DNA of 64,000 nt from an uncultured Prevotellaceae bacterium (GCA_900543815.1 UQST01000013.1:6613-70612); one strand, 5' to 3'; positions 18,996-27,692 are shown, counted from the stretch's first letter. A program made the numbers and translations. Notes: generated from the sequence alone by a model not told the origin.

Positions 18996-19217
18996 ATGTA
19001 CTGGACACTGGAACTGGCATCGCGCCTGGATGACGCACCCTGGCCCGCCACCAAGGAGGAGCTTATTGACTACGCCACACGCAGTGGCGCACCCATGGAA
19101 GTTATCGAAAACCTCTCAGAGATAGAGGATGAGGGTGAGGTGTATGAGACCATCGAGGACATCTGGCCCGACTATCCTTCAAAGGAGGACTTCCTCTTCA
19201 ACGAAGACGAGTACTAA
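18996..19217 (+). CDS. Small conserved DUF2795 protein
   Basis: A 73-residue acidic protein with APWPATKEELIDYATRSGAP and a tail rich in Asp/Glu (DIWPDYPSKEDF). The pattern fits DUF2795, a short helical domain widespread in Bacteroidetes with no assigned function. It has its own promoter box and is followed by a strong terminator, so it is a single-gene transcript. Confidence 0.8.
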   Translation: MYWTLELASRLDDAPWPATKEELIDYATRSGAPMEVIENLSEIEDEGEVYETIEDIWPDYPSKEDFLFNEDEY

Positions 19218-19257
19218 TCACTCATAAGCTGACTCTTTCAGCTTGAGGCGTTAAATA

Positions 19258-19300
19258 TAAGCGGCATAGGAGTTGCATTACAGCATTCCTATACCGCTTA
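19258..19300 (+). terminator. Terminator after DUF2795 gene
   Basis: TAAGCGG pairs with CCGCTTA and ATAGGA with TCCTAT, separated by single mismatches. A TTTAGTTT tract follows. A smaller hairpin, AAGCTGA-CTCTT-TCAGCTT, lies just before it at 19226-19244. Confidence 0.78.
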
Positions 19301-19378
19301 TTTAGTTTGCATGCCGCTTGGTTATGCTTGTAGAGACTTGCCAGAAGAGAGAATGTTAAAAAGACATTTGGGATAAAA

Positions 19379-19400
19379 TATGCAACCTATAAGTTGCATA
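19379..19400 (+). promoter_or_regulatory. Palindromic operator of the toxin-antitoxin-like operon
   Basis: TATGCAAC and GTTGCATA form a perfect 8-bp inverted repeat with a 6-bp spacer. It lies 16 bp upstream of the -7 box, over the likely -33 position. This is a typical place for autoregulation by the helix-turn-helix protein of the operon, which is inferred and not shown. Confidence 0.7.
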
Positions 19401-19416
19401 TTTCGTTTTAAGTGTC

Positions 19417-19425
19417 TATATTTGC
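19417..19425 (+). promoter_or_regulatory. -7 promoter box for toxin-antitoxin-like operon
   Basis: TATATTTGC matches TAnnTTTGC and lies 19 nt before the ATG at 19445. An earlier ATG at 19429 opens only a 9-codon frame. Confidence 0.7.
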
Positions 19426-19444
19426 ATCATGAAACATATTATAT

Positions 19445-20002
19445 ATGAAATTTGTTAGAGCTATAGCAGGTTTTAATCATCTTTGGGCAGTCAGAGATGA
19501 TGCAAAAGAAGCGGATGAGTTGACAATGCTTTTCCGTGAATGGAGTAATGCCAACTATTTGCTAGACTTCTTTCTTGCCAATATAGACGATTTACAAGGA
19601 TTCTTTCATGTTGAGAAGATAAGTGATGCTATTAAAGACACGATGGAAGATGCGAGAGTTCTTGAACGCCTGATATTAGACTTCCCATATACTGAGCAAC
19701 TGGACGGACTTTTTCATCCATTGAGTCTGACAGACAACAGAATACATGAACTGACGCGTGAAAAAGCGCGTAATTGGGATAGAGAACGACATGCAAGTTG
19801 GCTTCGGATATATGCCATAAGGATAGAACCTAATGTCTATATTGTAACTGGCGGAGCCATAAAACTCACAGCAGCAATGCAAGACAGAGAACATACCCAA
19901 ATAGAATTAGACAAGCTCAATGCTTGCCGAAACTACTTGCAGCAGAATGGTGTCTTTGATAAAGACAGTTTCGTGGACTTTTTTGAGGAGGATTTGTTAT
20001 GA
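19445..20002 (+). CDS. Probable toxin-like partner of an XRE-family regulator
   Basis: This 185-residue protein has a conserved-looking C-terminal half (ASWLRIYAIRIEPNVYIVTG, then GAIKLTAAMQDREHT) that I recognise from Bacteroidetes genes paired with XRE regulators and often annotated as hypothetical or RelE/HigB-like. No signal peptide or membrane segment is present. It overlaps the next gene by 4 bp (ATGA), and the toxin-first order resembles higBA. Base composition is clearly richer in A+T than the flanking genes, suggesting transfer. The toxin role is inference from gene order and partner, so the call is moderate. Confidence 0.6.
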   Translation: MKFVRAIAGFNHLWAVRDDAKEADELTMLFREWSNANYLLDFFLANIDDLQGFFHVEKISDAIKDTMEDARVLERLILDFPYTEQLDGLFHPLSLTDNRIHELTREKARNWDRERHASWLRIYAIRIEPNVYIVTGGAIKLTAAMQDREHTQIELDKLNACRNYLQQNGVFDKDSFVDFFEEDLL

Positions 20003-20304
20003 AAGAGAAGACATTAAGATTTCTTGAGAGCAATCTCAGTAGTGAGCCTTCTGCATTTGCTGAAGAAGCAAAATGGAGACAAGACAATGAAGTGTGGCTT
20101 AAATGGTCGCAAGGCATTGCCATGAAGATCATTGATTATATGCAGGAACACAAACTCTCGCGTGCGGACATCGCATCACGCCTTGGTTGTTCTCCGCAAT
20201 ATGTCAGCAAGATATTGTCTGGTCATACAAACTTCTCATTCAAGAGTATAGCGGAGATAGAGAAGTGTCTGAACATTCGTATTATGGAGGCATCCTTCGC
20301 ATGA
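19999..20304 (+). CDS. XRE-family helix-turn-helix antitoxin-like regulator
   Basis: This 101-residue protein has a helix-turn-helix at about residues 53-85 (LSRADIASRLGCSPQYVSKI followed by LSGHTNFS), typical of XRE/Cro family DNA-binding proteins. Its start overlaps the stop of the preceding gene, so the two are translationally coupled. Together with the 8-bp inverted repeat at 19379-19400 this looks like an autoregulated higBA-type module. It shares the low GC of its partner. Confidence 0.82.
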   Translation: MKEKTLRFLESNLSSEPSAFAEEAKWRQDNEVWLKWSQGIAMKIIDYMQEHKLSRADIASRLGCSPQYVSKILSGHTNFSFKSIAEIEKCLNIRIMEASFA

Positions 20305-20507
20305 TAAAGCGGTGTGTGTGTACCGCTCCACCTTTTATGGTCTTACACAACGAAACAAAATGATTGGAAAGGCTGATTCAATGGCATAATCATCAGGAAT
20401 TCAATGCTCCTTGTCCCTCTTCAACGAAGACGAGTGTTGGACATGGCTCGCAAATGACGCCGCCCTTTCTGCTTCCCTGCCCGCAGGAGTGCTTGTGCTG
20501 TGGGCGG

Positions 20508-20597
20508 GCAGACGCTTTGCCCCTTGCTCCATCAGCCTTCCGGGGGGGGCTTTCATCAGCCTTCTCTGGGTGCTTCATCAGCCTGCGATGGCCCTAT
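20508..20597 (+). repeat. Phased repeat with CATCAGCCT units
   Basis: In the 398-bp gap 20305-20702, CATCAGCCT recurs at 20530, 20554 and 20576. The spacing is 24 bp (where a run of eight G lengthens the unit) and then 22 bp, and a diverged unit may precede them at 20508. No gene was found in the gap. The rest holds the lrgA promoter and unassigned sequence. Confidence 0.55.
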
Positions 20598-20656
20598 GAT
20601 GTGCGTTTGGGGCAAACTTCTGCCGCGCTGATGCGTGCAGTCCCGTATTTTCTCCC

Positions 20657-20665
20657 TACTTTTGC
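20657..20665 (+). promoter_or_regulatory. -7 promoter box for lrgAB
   Basis: TACTTTTGC, a full match to TAnnTTTGC, lies 37 nt before the lrgA start. Confidence 0.7.
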
Positions 20666-20702
20666 ACCCGTTTTCAGGATACATCTAAAAGGATAGCAAA
20701 TT

Positions 20703-21095
20703 ATGTTTCGACAATTAGCCATCATCATCGGATGCCTTGCCGTTGGTGAGTTCATCGTGTGGCTCACGGGTGTGTGCGTGCCTTCCAGCATACTGGGAAT
20801 GCTGCTGCTCACCGCCCTGCTCAAGGCAGGCATCGTGAAACTGGAGTGGGTGGAGACCACTTCCAACTTCCTGGTCAAGAACATGGGATTCTTCTTCGTG
20901 CCGCCCGGGGTGGCGCTCATGCTCTATTTCGACATCATCCGTGCCGAACTGCTGCCCATAGTGGTGGCCACCGTACTGAGTACCATCCTGGTGCTTGTGA
21001 CTACTGGATGGGTGCATGTGCTTACCCGCAAGGCGATAGCACGCGCCCGCAAGAGGACGAAGGAGAGTGAAGACCCAAACGAGAAGGAGGATTGA
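20703..21095 (+). CDS. lrgA: CidA/LrgA family holin-like protein
   Basis: A 130-residue inner membrane protein with four predicted helices and the family signature VPSSILGMLLLTALL, followed by FFFVPPGVALM. The basic cytoplasmic tail (RKAIARARKRTKES) is typical. In other bacteria LrgA/CidA works with LrgB/CidB in controlling cell-wall hydrolase release or in small-molecule transport. The lrgB homologue follows within a few bases, and a promoter box lies upstream. Confidence 0.88.
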   Translation: MFRQLAIIIGCLAVGEFIVWLTGVCVPSSILGMLLLTALLKAGIVKLEWVETTSNFLVKNMGFFFVPPGVALMLYFDIIRAELLPIVVATVLSTILVLVTTGWVHVLTRKAIARARKRTKESEDPNEKED

Positions 21096-21100
21096 ACGCT

Positions 21101-21805
21101 ATGAGCACACATGAATATCTGTCCAACGACTATTTTCTGCTGACACTCACATTCGGTGTCTATTTCCTGGCCAAGCTGGTGCGCAAGTTGCTGCGCCTGC
21201 CTGTCTTCAACCCCATACTGGTGAGCATCGCCTTCCTCATCATCTTCCTGCGCGTGGCGGATGTGGATTACGAGGAGTACCGAGTGAGCGGTGCCAAGAT
21301 AGACTTCTGGCTCAAACCGGCCGTGGTGGCACTTGGCGTACCCCTCTACAAGCAGTTAAGCAGCATCCGTCAGGAGATTTTGCCCATACTGTTGTCGCAG
21401 TTGGCTGGCTGTGTGGTAGGTGTAGTGTCGGTGGTGGGAATAGCCCGCCTGATGGGTGCCAGCACCGATGTGGTGCTCTCGCTGGCTGCCAAGTCGGTCA
21501 CCACACCTATTGCCATGGAGGTGACCGAGAGCGTGGGTGGCATACCGGCACTTACTGCCACCATCGTGGTATTCGTGGGTATCTTCGGTGCCATCACGGG
21601 TTTCCGCATCCTCAGATACGGTCACATAGGCATGCCATCCTCGCAGGGTATCTCGCTGGGTACGGCTTCTCATGCCGTGGGCACTTCTGCAGCGATGGAG
21701 CGAAGCATGGAACATGGCGCTTATGCTTCGCTTGGCCTCACCCTCAACGGTATCTTCACAGCCATCCTGGCACCGTATGTGCTGCACTGGATGGGGGTGA
21801 TGTAG
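21101..21805 (+). CDS. lrgB: LrgB family membrane protein
   Basis: A 234-residue membrane protein with the LrgB pattern: FNPILVSIAFLIIFL near the N-terminus, then LKPAVVALGVPLYKQ, LAAKSVTTPIAMEV and GTASHAVGTSAA. An in-frame TTG at 21092 would overlap lrgA, but ATG 21101 lies 10 nt after GAAGGAGG and is preferred. It forms an operon with lrgA and ends before a strong terminator. Confidence 0.9.
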   Translation: MSTHEYLSNDYFLLTLTFGVYFLAKLVRKLLRLPVFNPILVSIAFLIIFLRVADVDYEEYRVSGAKIDFWLKPAVVALGVPLYKQLSSIRQEILPILLSQLAGCVVGVVSVVGIARLMGASTDVVLSLAAKSVTTPIAMEVTESVGGIPALTATIVVFVGIFGAITGFRILRYGHIGMPSSQGISLGTASHAVGTSAAMERSMEHGAYASLGLTLNGIFTAILAPYVLHWMGVM

Positions 21806-21878
21806 GGCAATTCACGCTTGTGAAAGTGAAAAGTTTTCCCTGTCGGGAACGAAAAGTGAAAAGTAAAAAGTGAAAAGT

Positions 21879-21917
21879 GCTGCGCGGTGGAGTCCATCGC
21901 GCAGCTTGTTTTTTATT
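21879..21917 (+). terminator. Terminator after lrgAB
   Basis: GCTGCGCG pairs with CGCGCAGC, with TGG/CCA extending the stem, followed by TTGTTTTTTATT. It is preceded by short AGTGAAAAGT-type direct repeats. Confidence 0.85.
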
Positions 21918-21921
21918 GCTG

Positions 21922-22131
21922 CATGGTGGCTTTTTTCGTCCTCATGGTGGCTTTCGGACGGTTGTAAAGCGGACTTCCGTCTTTCATAAGGCAGTTTTCT
22001 ATTTTCTATTAAGCTTGGAGAAAATGTTTTTTCAGTATAGGCGAATTGTCCGTTTGCAGCTTTTGTACGGCCATCAGAAGCCTTTGGATGGCCATCAGAA
22101 GCCTTTGGATGTGCATCAGAAGCCTGCAAAC
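21922..22131 (+). repeat. 21-bp phased repeat array
   Basis: In the 637-bp gap 21806-22442, 21-bp units are visible in two blocks. CATGGTGGCTTT starts at 21922 and 21943, with weaker units at 21964 and 21985. GGCCATCAGAAGCCTTTGG starts at 22069 and 22090, and a variant with GCATCAGAAGCC starts at 22111. The units at 22069 and 22090 are identical over 21 bp. Because 21 is a multiple of three, short frames on both strands show 7-residue repeats, but none has a credible start or length. The remaining 22132-22369 shows nothing recognisable. Confidence 0.75.
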
Positions 22132-22369
22132 GGAGATTTTATACCTGCTTCTTGAAACTTTCAGTGTGCTTGCGGGATAAATTATGAAGGCTTCCGGAAG
22201 GATGGGTTCTTGCTTCATTAGGCTGGAAGGCAGGGAGTTGGGTAGCATGCGTGACGACAACAGGCCTTCTCTATCCTTCTCTGGTCATTGGCAGGTTTGG
22301 TTTAAATGGGCATGGCAGTTGCCTGAAGGGGTACTTTCAGAGTAGAGAAAAGGGGGCATTATACAAGTT

Positions 22370-22401
22370 CGGGGGTGCATCCAGCAGCGGATGCACCCCC
22401 G
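22370..22401 (-). terminator. Hairpin terminator after the oxidoreductase operon
   Basis: CGGGGGTGCATCC and GGATGCACCCCCG form a perfect 13-bp stem with a 6-nt loop, 42 bp past the stop at 22443. The T tract on the minus strand is weak (AACTTGTAT), so termination may be partial. Confidence 0.7.
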
Positions 22402-22442
22402 GATAGTGGGGGCACTTGAGGTTGACCTTATGGCGTGTCGTG

Positions 22443-23810
22443 TCAGCAACGCTTGTCCAGATAGGGCAGGTGATAGGGACGGCGGTACTCGTAGTAGTAC
22501 AGGCGGTGGGCAGCAGCCTCCTTGTCACCCTCGAAGTTGAGCGTTGCGGGGTTCCAGCGCACGGGACGACCCAGTTCGCGGGCGATATTGGTCAGGCAGC
22601 ACAGCGTGTTGGTGCTGGTGCCGTACTCTACCGGTGCGATGGGATCCACATGGTTGCGGATGGCATCGATGAAGTTCTGCATGTGCGGTGAACTCACCTC
22701 GTACTGTCCCTTTCCGATGCTCTCCTGCTGCTTCTTGAGCAGTTTGCTGTCGGAGCATTCGATGTAGCCTCGTGCTACCTTCAGCCATCCCTTGTCGCCG
22801 ATGAACTTTATGCCCTTGGCTTCTTTGTCGTCGGTGTAGGGACGCTCCTGCATGATGATGCCGTTGGCATACTTCATGGTATTCCATTCTGCACCCTTGT
22901 AGCCCTTGGGGATGTACTCTACCGGGCCCAGTCCGTCCATTCCCAGTGCTGCCTGTGCTATATCATACATGTGGGCACCCCAGTCTGCGGGATAGCCGTT
23001 GCCGGTCTCGCTGTACCAGCGCCATGCGCCCCACAGCTTCTCGTTCTCGGCTGGGTCGAGCGAGATGGGCGGACAGAGGTCGGGATGATAGTGTATCTTG
23101 GGGTCGGTGAGGGGACCCATCCACAGGTTCCAGTTGAGGTTCTCGGGCACGGGCATCTCGGGTAGATCGAGCGGTTTGGGTGGTTCACCCACGCGGCAAT
23201 ATACCTCCTTGATGTTTCCCAGTCCGCCTGCACGTACCAGTGCAATGGCCTGCTGGAACTCGGCACTGCTGCGTTGCTGGCTTCCCATCTGCAGTATGCG
23301 GTGGTTGGCTCTTACGGCAGCCTGCACGGCCAAGCCTTCTGTGATGGTGTAGGCTTGCGGCTTCTGCAGATACACATCCTTGCCTGCCTGCACCGAGTGG
23401 ATGGCTACCAGTGCGTGCCAATGGTCGGGTGTGGCTATCTCGATGGCATCTATATCCTTGCGCTCAAGCAGTTGCTCGTACTGCTCATACATGTCGCAGC
23501 GCTGCGGCATTCCTTTGCTCTTCTGCCAGCCAGTCACGTAGCGGCGGAAGCGCTCGCGCTTGATGCTATCCACATCGCAGCATGCTGCCACCTGCACACC
23601 GGGGCAACCGGTGAATGAGTTGAAGTCGCTGCAGCCTTGCTGGCCCAGTCCCACGAAGCCCAGAACCACGCGGTCAGACGGTGCTATGCGCACGCCGTCA
23701 ACGGTGAAGCTGGGCAGAATCATAAATCCGGCAATGCCTGTGGCGGCAGTTGCCAGGAAGTCGCGTCGGTTCATGCCGCCTGCAGCTTCTTTGGCTTTCT
23801 TCTTTTCCAT
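22443..23810 (-). CDS. Gfo/Idh/MocA family oxidoreductase with export signal
   Basis: A 455-residue protein starting MEKKKAKEAAGG and then MNRRDFLATAATGIAGF, a twin-arginine-like export signal. The mature part begins with an NAD(P)-binding fold (VVLGFVGLGQQGCSDF), followed by ACCDVD and the family motif variant YLQKPQAY (usually EKP), with GADWGAHMYDIA-type catalytic region near PADWGAHMYD. Members oxidise or hydrolyse sugars and sugar derivatives using a bound cofactor; the substrate cannot be told here. The frame extends far upstream, but ATG 23810 fits the signal peptide and lies just after the flippase gene. Confidence 0.85.
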   Translation of the reverse strand: MEKKKAKEAAGGMNRRDFLATAATGIAGFMILPSFTVDGVRIAPSDRVVLGFVGLGQQGCSDFNSFTGCPGVQVAACCDVDSIKRERFRRYVTGWQKSKGMPQRCDMYEQYEQLLERKDIDAIEIATPDHWHALVAIHSVQAGKDVYLQKPQAYTITEGLAVQAAVRANHRILQMGSQQRSSAEFQQAIALVRAGGLGNIKEVYCRVGEPPKPLDLPEMPVPENLNWNLWMGPLTDPKIHYHPDLCPPISLDPAENEKLWGAWRWYSETGNGYPADWGAHMYDIAQAALGMDGLGPVEYIPKGYKGAEWNTMKYANGIIMQERPYTDDKEAKGIKFIGDKGWLKVARGYIECSDSKLLKKQQESIGKGQYEVSSPHMQNFIDAIRNHVDPIAPVEYGTSTNTLCCLTNIARELGRPVRWNPATLNFEGDKEAAAHRLYYYEYRRPYHLPYLDKRC

Positions 23811-23859
23811 TTCAGTTAGAATTATAGGGTTGATAAATAAGTGAATTGCCTTGATGGGG

Positions 23860-25311
23860 TCAACGTTTTCTGAAGTATTTCCCAATGACGGGCAGTCCTG
23901 CGAGCGGCATGTCTCTCCACACCGTGTAGGCAGCATACACCACCACCAGAGCTGTGCCTGCAGCCAGACGTAGCAGCACTGGCCACTCATCGGGCACCAG
24001 CGTGATGAGCACATAGAGCACGATGGCCAGCAGCACGTAGCCGGCCATACTGCGCATGGGATAAGGGATGGGGTTCTTCTTCTGCCCCACGATATAGCTC
24101 AGTACCATGGCTGTACCGTAGCCCGCAAAGCCGCCCCAAGCACATGCCATATAGCTCATGCGGGGGATGCCATAGAAGTTGACGGCCAGCAGCACGGTGC
24201 ATCCTACGATGGAGAACACGGCTCCGTAGATGGTCTTGTCGATGAGCTTGTACCAGAACGAGAGGTTGAAATACACGCCCATCATTATCTCGGCGGCCAT
24301 CACGATGGGCACCACGCGCAACCCCTGCCAGTAGTCGGCTCCCACCATGTAGCGCAGGGCAGGCAGCCAAGCCATCACGCACAGAAAGGCCAGGAGGGTG
24401 AAGATGAGAAAGTACTTCATTCCCATGGCATACATGTGTGCCTGACTGCGCTCACGGCTCTGGGCAAAGACGAACGGCTCATAGGCATAGCGGAACGCCT
24501 GGGTTATCATGGCCATTATCATGGCTATCTTTGCACAGGCGCCATATACGGCCAGCTCGCTGATGCCTTGTGCCTTGTCGGGATATACGAGGGGGAATAT
24601 CATCTTGTCGGCAGCCTGGTTGAGGATGCCTGCAATGCCCAATATGAGGATGGGCCAGGAATAGGAGAGCATCCTGCGCAGCAGGCCCATATCCACGCGG
24701 AAGCGCATGTGGATGAGTTCGGGAACGAAGAAGAAGGTGATGAGGAAGGTGCACACCAGATTGAGGAAGAACACATAGAACACCTCGGTATGCCCGAGTA
24801 CCACGAAGTAGAGCAGGTTGAGTCCGATGTTGAGCACTATGAAGAGGAGCTTCAGAGAGGCAAACTTCATGGCTTTCTTCTGGAAGCGGAGCAGGCAGAA
24901 GGGTATTGCCTGTATGGCATCAAGCGCCACTACGGCTGCCATCATCAGCAGATAGTCGGGGTGGTCAGCATAGCCCAATGCCTGACTGATGGGGGTGGCA
25001 AACAGCACCACAGCACCCAGGAAGAGCAACGAGAGGGCGCTCACCAGTGCGAGCGATGTGCTGAACACGGTGTTGGCATCCTCGTCCTCCTTGTTGGCAA
25101 AGCGGAAGAAGGTGGTCTCCATGCCGAATGTGAGTATCACCAGAATGAGTGCCGTGTAGGCATACAGGTTGGTCACTATGCCGTAGCCGCCGCTTGCGGC
25201 AGAGATGACATGCGTGTAGAGGGGGACGAGCAGATAGTTGAGGAAGCGTCCCACGATGCTTGAAAGTCCGTATATGGCCGTATCCTTGGCCAATGTCTTG
25301 ATGCTTGCCAT
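23860..25311 (-). CDS. Polysaccharide flippase, MOP/Wzx-like
   Basis: A 483-residue inner membrane protein with 12-14 hydrophobic helices. The N-terminus KDTAIYGLSSIVGRFLNYLL followed by VPLYTHVISAASGGYG is the standard start of RfbX/Wzx-type flippases (MATE-like MOP superfamily), which move lipid-linked oligosaccharides across the inner membrane. It is not in a visible polysaccharide cluster, so the substrate is unknown. The gene is the second-last of the minus-strand run ending at 22443. Confidence 0.87.
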   Translation of the reverse strand: MASIKTLAKDTAIYGLSSIVGRFLNYLLVPLYTHVISAASGGYGIVTNLYAYTALILVILTFGMETTFFRFANKEDEDANTVFSTSLALVSALSLLFLGAVVLFATPISQALGYADHPDYLLMMAAVVALDAIQAIPFCLLRFQKKAMKFASLKLLFIVLNIGLNLLYFVVLGHTEVFYVFFLNLVCTFLITFFFVPELIHMRFRVDMGLLRRMLSYSWPILILGIAGILNQAADKMIFPLVYPDKAQGISELAVYGACAKIAMIMAMITQAFRYAYEPFVFAQSRERSQAHMYAMGMKYFLIFTLLAFLCVMAWLPALRYMVGADYWQGLRVVPIVMAAEIMMGVYFNLSFWYKLIDKTIYGAVFSIVGCTVLLAVNFYGIPRMSYMACAWGGFAGYGTAMVLSYIVGQKKNPIPYPMRSMAGYVLLAIVLYVLITLVPDEWPVLLRLAAGTALVVVYAAYTVWRDMPLAGLPVIGKYFRKR

Positions 25312-25363
25312 TATATATATAATGTATTGCGTTGTCGGGTAATGAGGCTTCGGAGTCCGGTCC

Positions 25364-26593
25364 TTAGCCGAAGAAGATGTATGCCACTGCCATGGCTGCT
25401 ATCACGCCGCAGAGGTCGGTGAGCAGTCCGGCACTCACAGCGTGACGGGTCTTGCGCACTCCCACGCTGCCGAAATATACTGCGAGGATGTAGAAGGTGG
25501 TGTCGGTAGCTCCCTGGAATATGCAGGAAAGGCGTCCCGCAAAGGAGTCGGCGCCGTAGGTCTGCATTGCATCCACCATCATACCGCGTGCGCCTGAACC
25601 GCTCAACGGTTTCATGATGGCTGTAGGCAGGGCTGCCACGTAGTCGGAGTTGCCTCCGCAGGCTTCCACAGCCCGTCCGATGCCGCCTATGATGAAGTCC
25701 ATAGCGCCACTTGCCCTGAATACTCCTATGGCCACCAGTATTGCCACCAGATAGGGAATGATGCGCACGGCCGTCTCGAAGCCGCCTTTGGCTCCTTCGA
25801 CAAAGGCTTCATAGACGTTCACTTTGCGTCGGAAACCCGCCACAATGAAGGCCATGATGATGCCGAAGAGTATTACGTTGGCCGCTGTAGTGCTCCATGT
25901 GTTCATCGTCTCACGGTCGAGCTGTGTGCCCAGCCAGATGACTCCTGCCACCAGCACGCATAGTCCGAGCACCGTGCCGAGTATCACGCGGTTGAAGAGA
26001 TTGATGCGCTGGTAGAGGCTGGTTATCACCATACCCGCCAGAGTGGCTATGGTGGTGGCGATGAGGATGGGAATGAACACGTCGGTAGGCTGTTCGGCAC
26101 CCAGTTGAGCTCTATAGACCATCACTCCCACAGGTATCAGACATAGTCCGCTGGTATTGAGTACCAGGAACATTATCATGGCATTGGTGGCAGTGTCCTT
26201 CTTTTCGTTGAGCTCCTGAAGCCCCTGCATCGCCTTCAGTCCAAGCGGTGTGGCGGCATTGTCAAGCCCGAGCATGTTGGCGCTGAAGTTCATGAAGATG
26301 TGTCCGAAGACTGGATGCCCGGCCGGGATTTCGGGGAAAAGCCGGGTCATAAGCGGGCTGAGCCAGCGTGCGAGGCGATCTACGATGCCTCCGCGCTCGC
26401 CTATCTTCATGATTCCCATCCATAAGCTCAGCACGCCGGTAAGGCCCAGAGAGATGTCGAAAGCGGTCTTGGCGCTGTCAAACGTGCTGTTCATGATGGC
26501 GGGAAACACCTCTGTGTTGCCCATGGCAAGCTGCACCGTCGCTATGAGGAATGCGATGGCAAAGAACCCTATCCATATATAGTTGAGTACCAT
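25364..26593 (-). CDS. SpmA-SpmB-like nucleoside recognition (Gate) membrane protein
   Basis: A 409-residue membrane protein combining the two halves that are separate in Bacillus (SpmA and SpmB). The first half has SLGLTGVLSLWMGIMKIGE and FANMLGLDNAATPLGLKAM-like sequence; the second half has AVRIIPYLVAILVAIGVFRAS and GSGARGMM. Both are Gate (nucleoside recognition) domains. The organism does not sporulate, so a transport role is more likely than spore maturation. A 24-bp gap separates it from ruvB, the gene transcribed before it. Confidence 0.85.
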   Translation of the reverse strand: MVLNYIWIGFFAIAFLIATVQLAMGNTEVFPAIMNSTFDSAKTAFDISLGLTGVLSLWMGIMKIGERGGIVDRLARWLSPLMTRLFPEIPAGHPVFGHIFMNFSANMLGLDNAATPLGLKAMQGLQELNEKKDTATNAMIMFLVLNTSGLCLIPVGVMVYRAQLGAEQPTDVFIPILIATTIATLAGMVITSLYQRINLFNRVILGTVLGLCVLVAGVIWLGTQLDRETMNTWSTTAANVILFGIIMAFIVAGFRRKVNVYEAFVEGAKGGFETAVRIIPYLVAILVAIGVFRASGAMDFIIGGIGRAVEACGGNSDYVAALPTAIMKPLSGSGARGMMVDAMQTYGADSFAGRLSCIFQGATDTTFYILAVYFGSVGVRKTRHAVSAGLLTDLCGVIAAMAVAYIFFG

Positions 26594-26617
26594 GATGCTC
26601 TGTGTTTGATGATTTGG

Positions 26618-27652
26618 TCAGAAGAGTGTACCTTGGGAGGCTCCTGCGAAGCGGTCGTCCATAGGTCGTCCCAAGTGGCGGTAGGCCATCTCGGTGACTT
26701 CGCGGCCGCGTGGAGTGCGCTTGATGAAGCCTTCCTTGATGAGGAACGGCTCATATACTTCCTCCACCGTGCCGCTGTCCTCGCCGATGGCAGTGGCTAT
26801 GGTGCCTACTCCCACCGGGCCTCCCCGGAACTTGTCGATGATTGTGAGCAGTATCTTATTGTCTATCTCATCCAGTCCGTAACGGTCTATGTTGAGTGCC
26901 TCAAGCGCTATCTGTGCTATGGGCAGGTCGATGCGGCCGTTGCCCTTTACCTGTGCGAAATCGCGCACACGGCGCAGCAGCGCATTGGCAATACGTGGTG
27001 TTCCGCGGCTGCGGCTGGCTATCTCGCCTGCCGCTTCGGCATCGATGGGCAGTCCCAGTATGCCTGCACTGCGTTCGATGATGGTCTGCAGGGTGTCGGC
27101 ATCGTAGTATTCGAGATGCAGATTGATGCCGAAACGTGCACGCAAGGGTGCTGTGAGCAGTCCGCTGCGTGTGGTGGCTCCCACCAGTGTAAAGGGTGCC
27201 AGGTCTATCTGTATGCTCCTGGCACTGGGACCTTTGTCTATCATGATGTCGATGCGATAGTCCTCCATCGCGCTGTAGAGGTACTCTTCCACGACCGGGC
27301 TCAGGCGGTGTATCTCATCGATGAAGAGCACATCGTTGGGCTCAAGGCTGGTGAGGATGCCCGCCAGATCGCCTGGCTTGTCGAGTACAGGTCCGCTGGT
27401 GAGCTTGAAACCTACGCCCAGCTCGTTGGCTATGATGTTGCTCAGGGTGGTCTTTCCCAGTCCTGGAGGACCATGCAGGAGCGTATGGTCGAGCGGCTCA
27501 CCGCGATACTTGGCAGCCTCCACGAAGATGCGCAGGTTATCCACCACCTTCTGCTGGCCGCTGAAGTCGCCGAAGCGGAGCGGGCGGAGTGCATTCTCAA
27601 AGTCCTTCTCGCGCGCCTGACCTTCCCTTCTGATGTCGAAGTCTTCTTTCAC
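26618..27652 (-). CDS. ruvB: Holliday junction branch migration helicase RuvB
   Basis: A 344-residue AAA+ ATPase. It has the Walker A GPPGLGKTT, Walker B LFIDEIHRL, sensor segment TLVGATTRSGLLTAPLRARF and arginine-finger region typical of RuvB, and a C-terminal winged-helix domain (PRGREVTEMAYRHLG). RuvB drives branch migration with RuvA at Holliday junctions. Length and motifs are normal. It sits in a minus-strand run with ybeY upstream. Confidence 0.97.
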   Translation of the reverse strand: MKEDFDIRREGQAREKDFENALRPLRFGDFSGQQKVVDNLRIFVEAAKYRGEPLDHTLLHGPPGLGKTTLSNIIANELGVGFKLTSGPVLDKPGDLAGILTSLEPNDVLFIDEIHRLSPVVEEYLYSAMEDYRIDIMIDKGPSARSIQIDLAPFTLVGATTRSGLLTAPLRARFGINLHLEYYDADTLQTIIERSAGILGLPIDAEAAGEIASRSRGTPRIANALLRRVRDFAQVKGNGRIDLPIAQIALEALNIDRYGLDEIDNKILLTIIDKFRGGPVGVGTIATAIGEDSGTVEEVYEPFLIKEGFIKRTPRGREVTEMAYRHLGRPMDDRFAGASQGTLF

Positions 27653-27692
27653 TATAGTGTTTCTTTCCTTTTATATACCTTATTATATATTG

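Noticed and set aside
21812..22155. Short frames showing 7-residue repeats such as HPKASDG
   Set aside because: They arise because the repeat unit is 21 bp. No start signal, no length, and frames occur on both strands alike.
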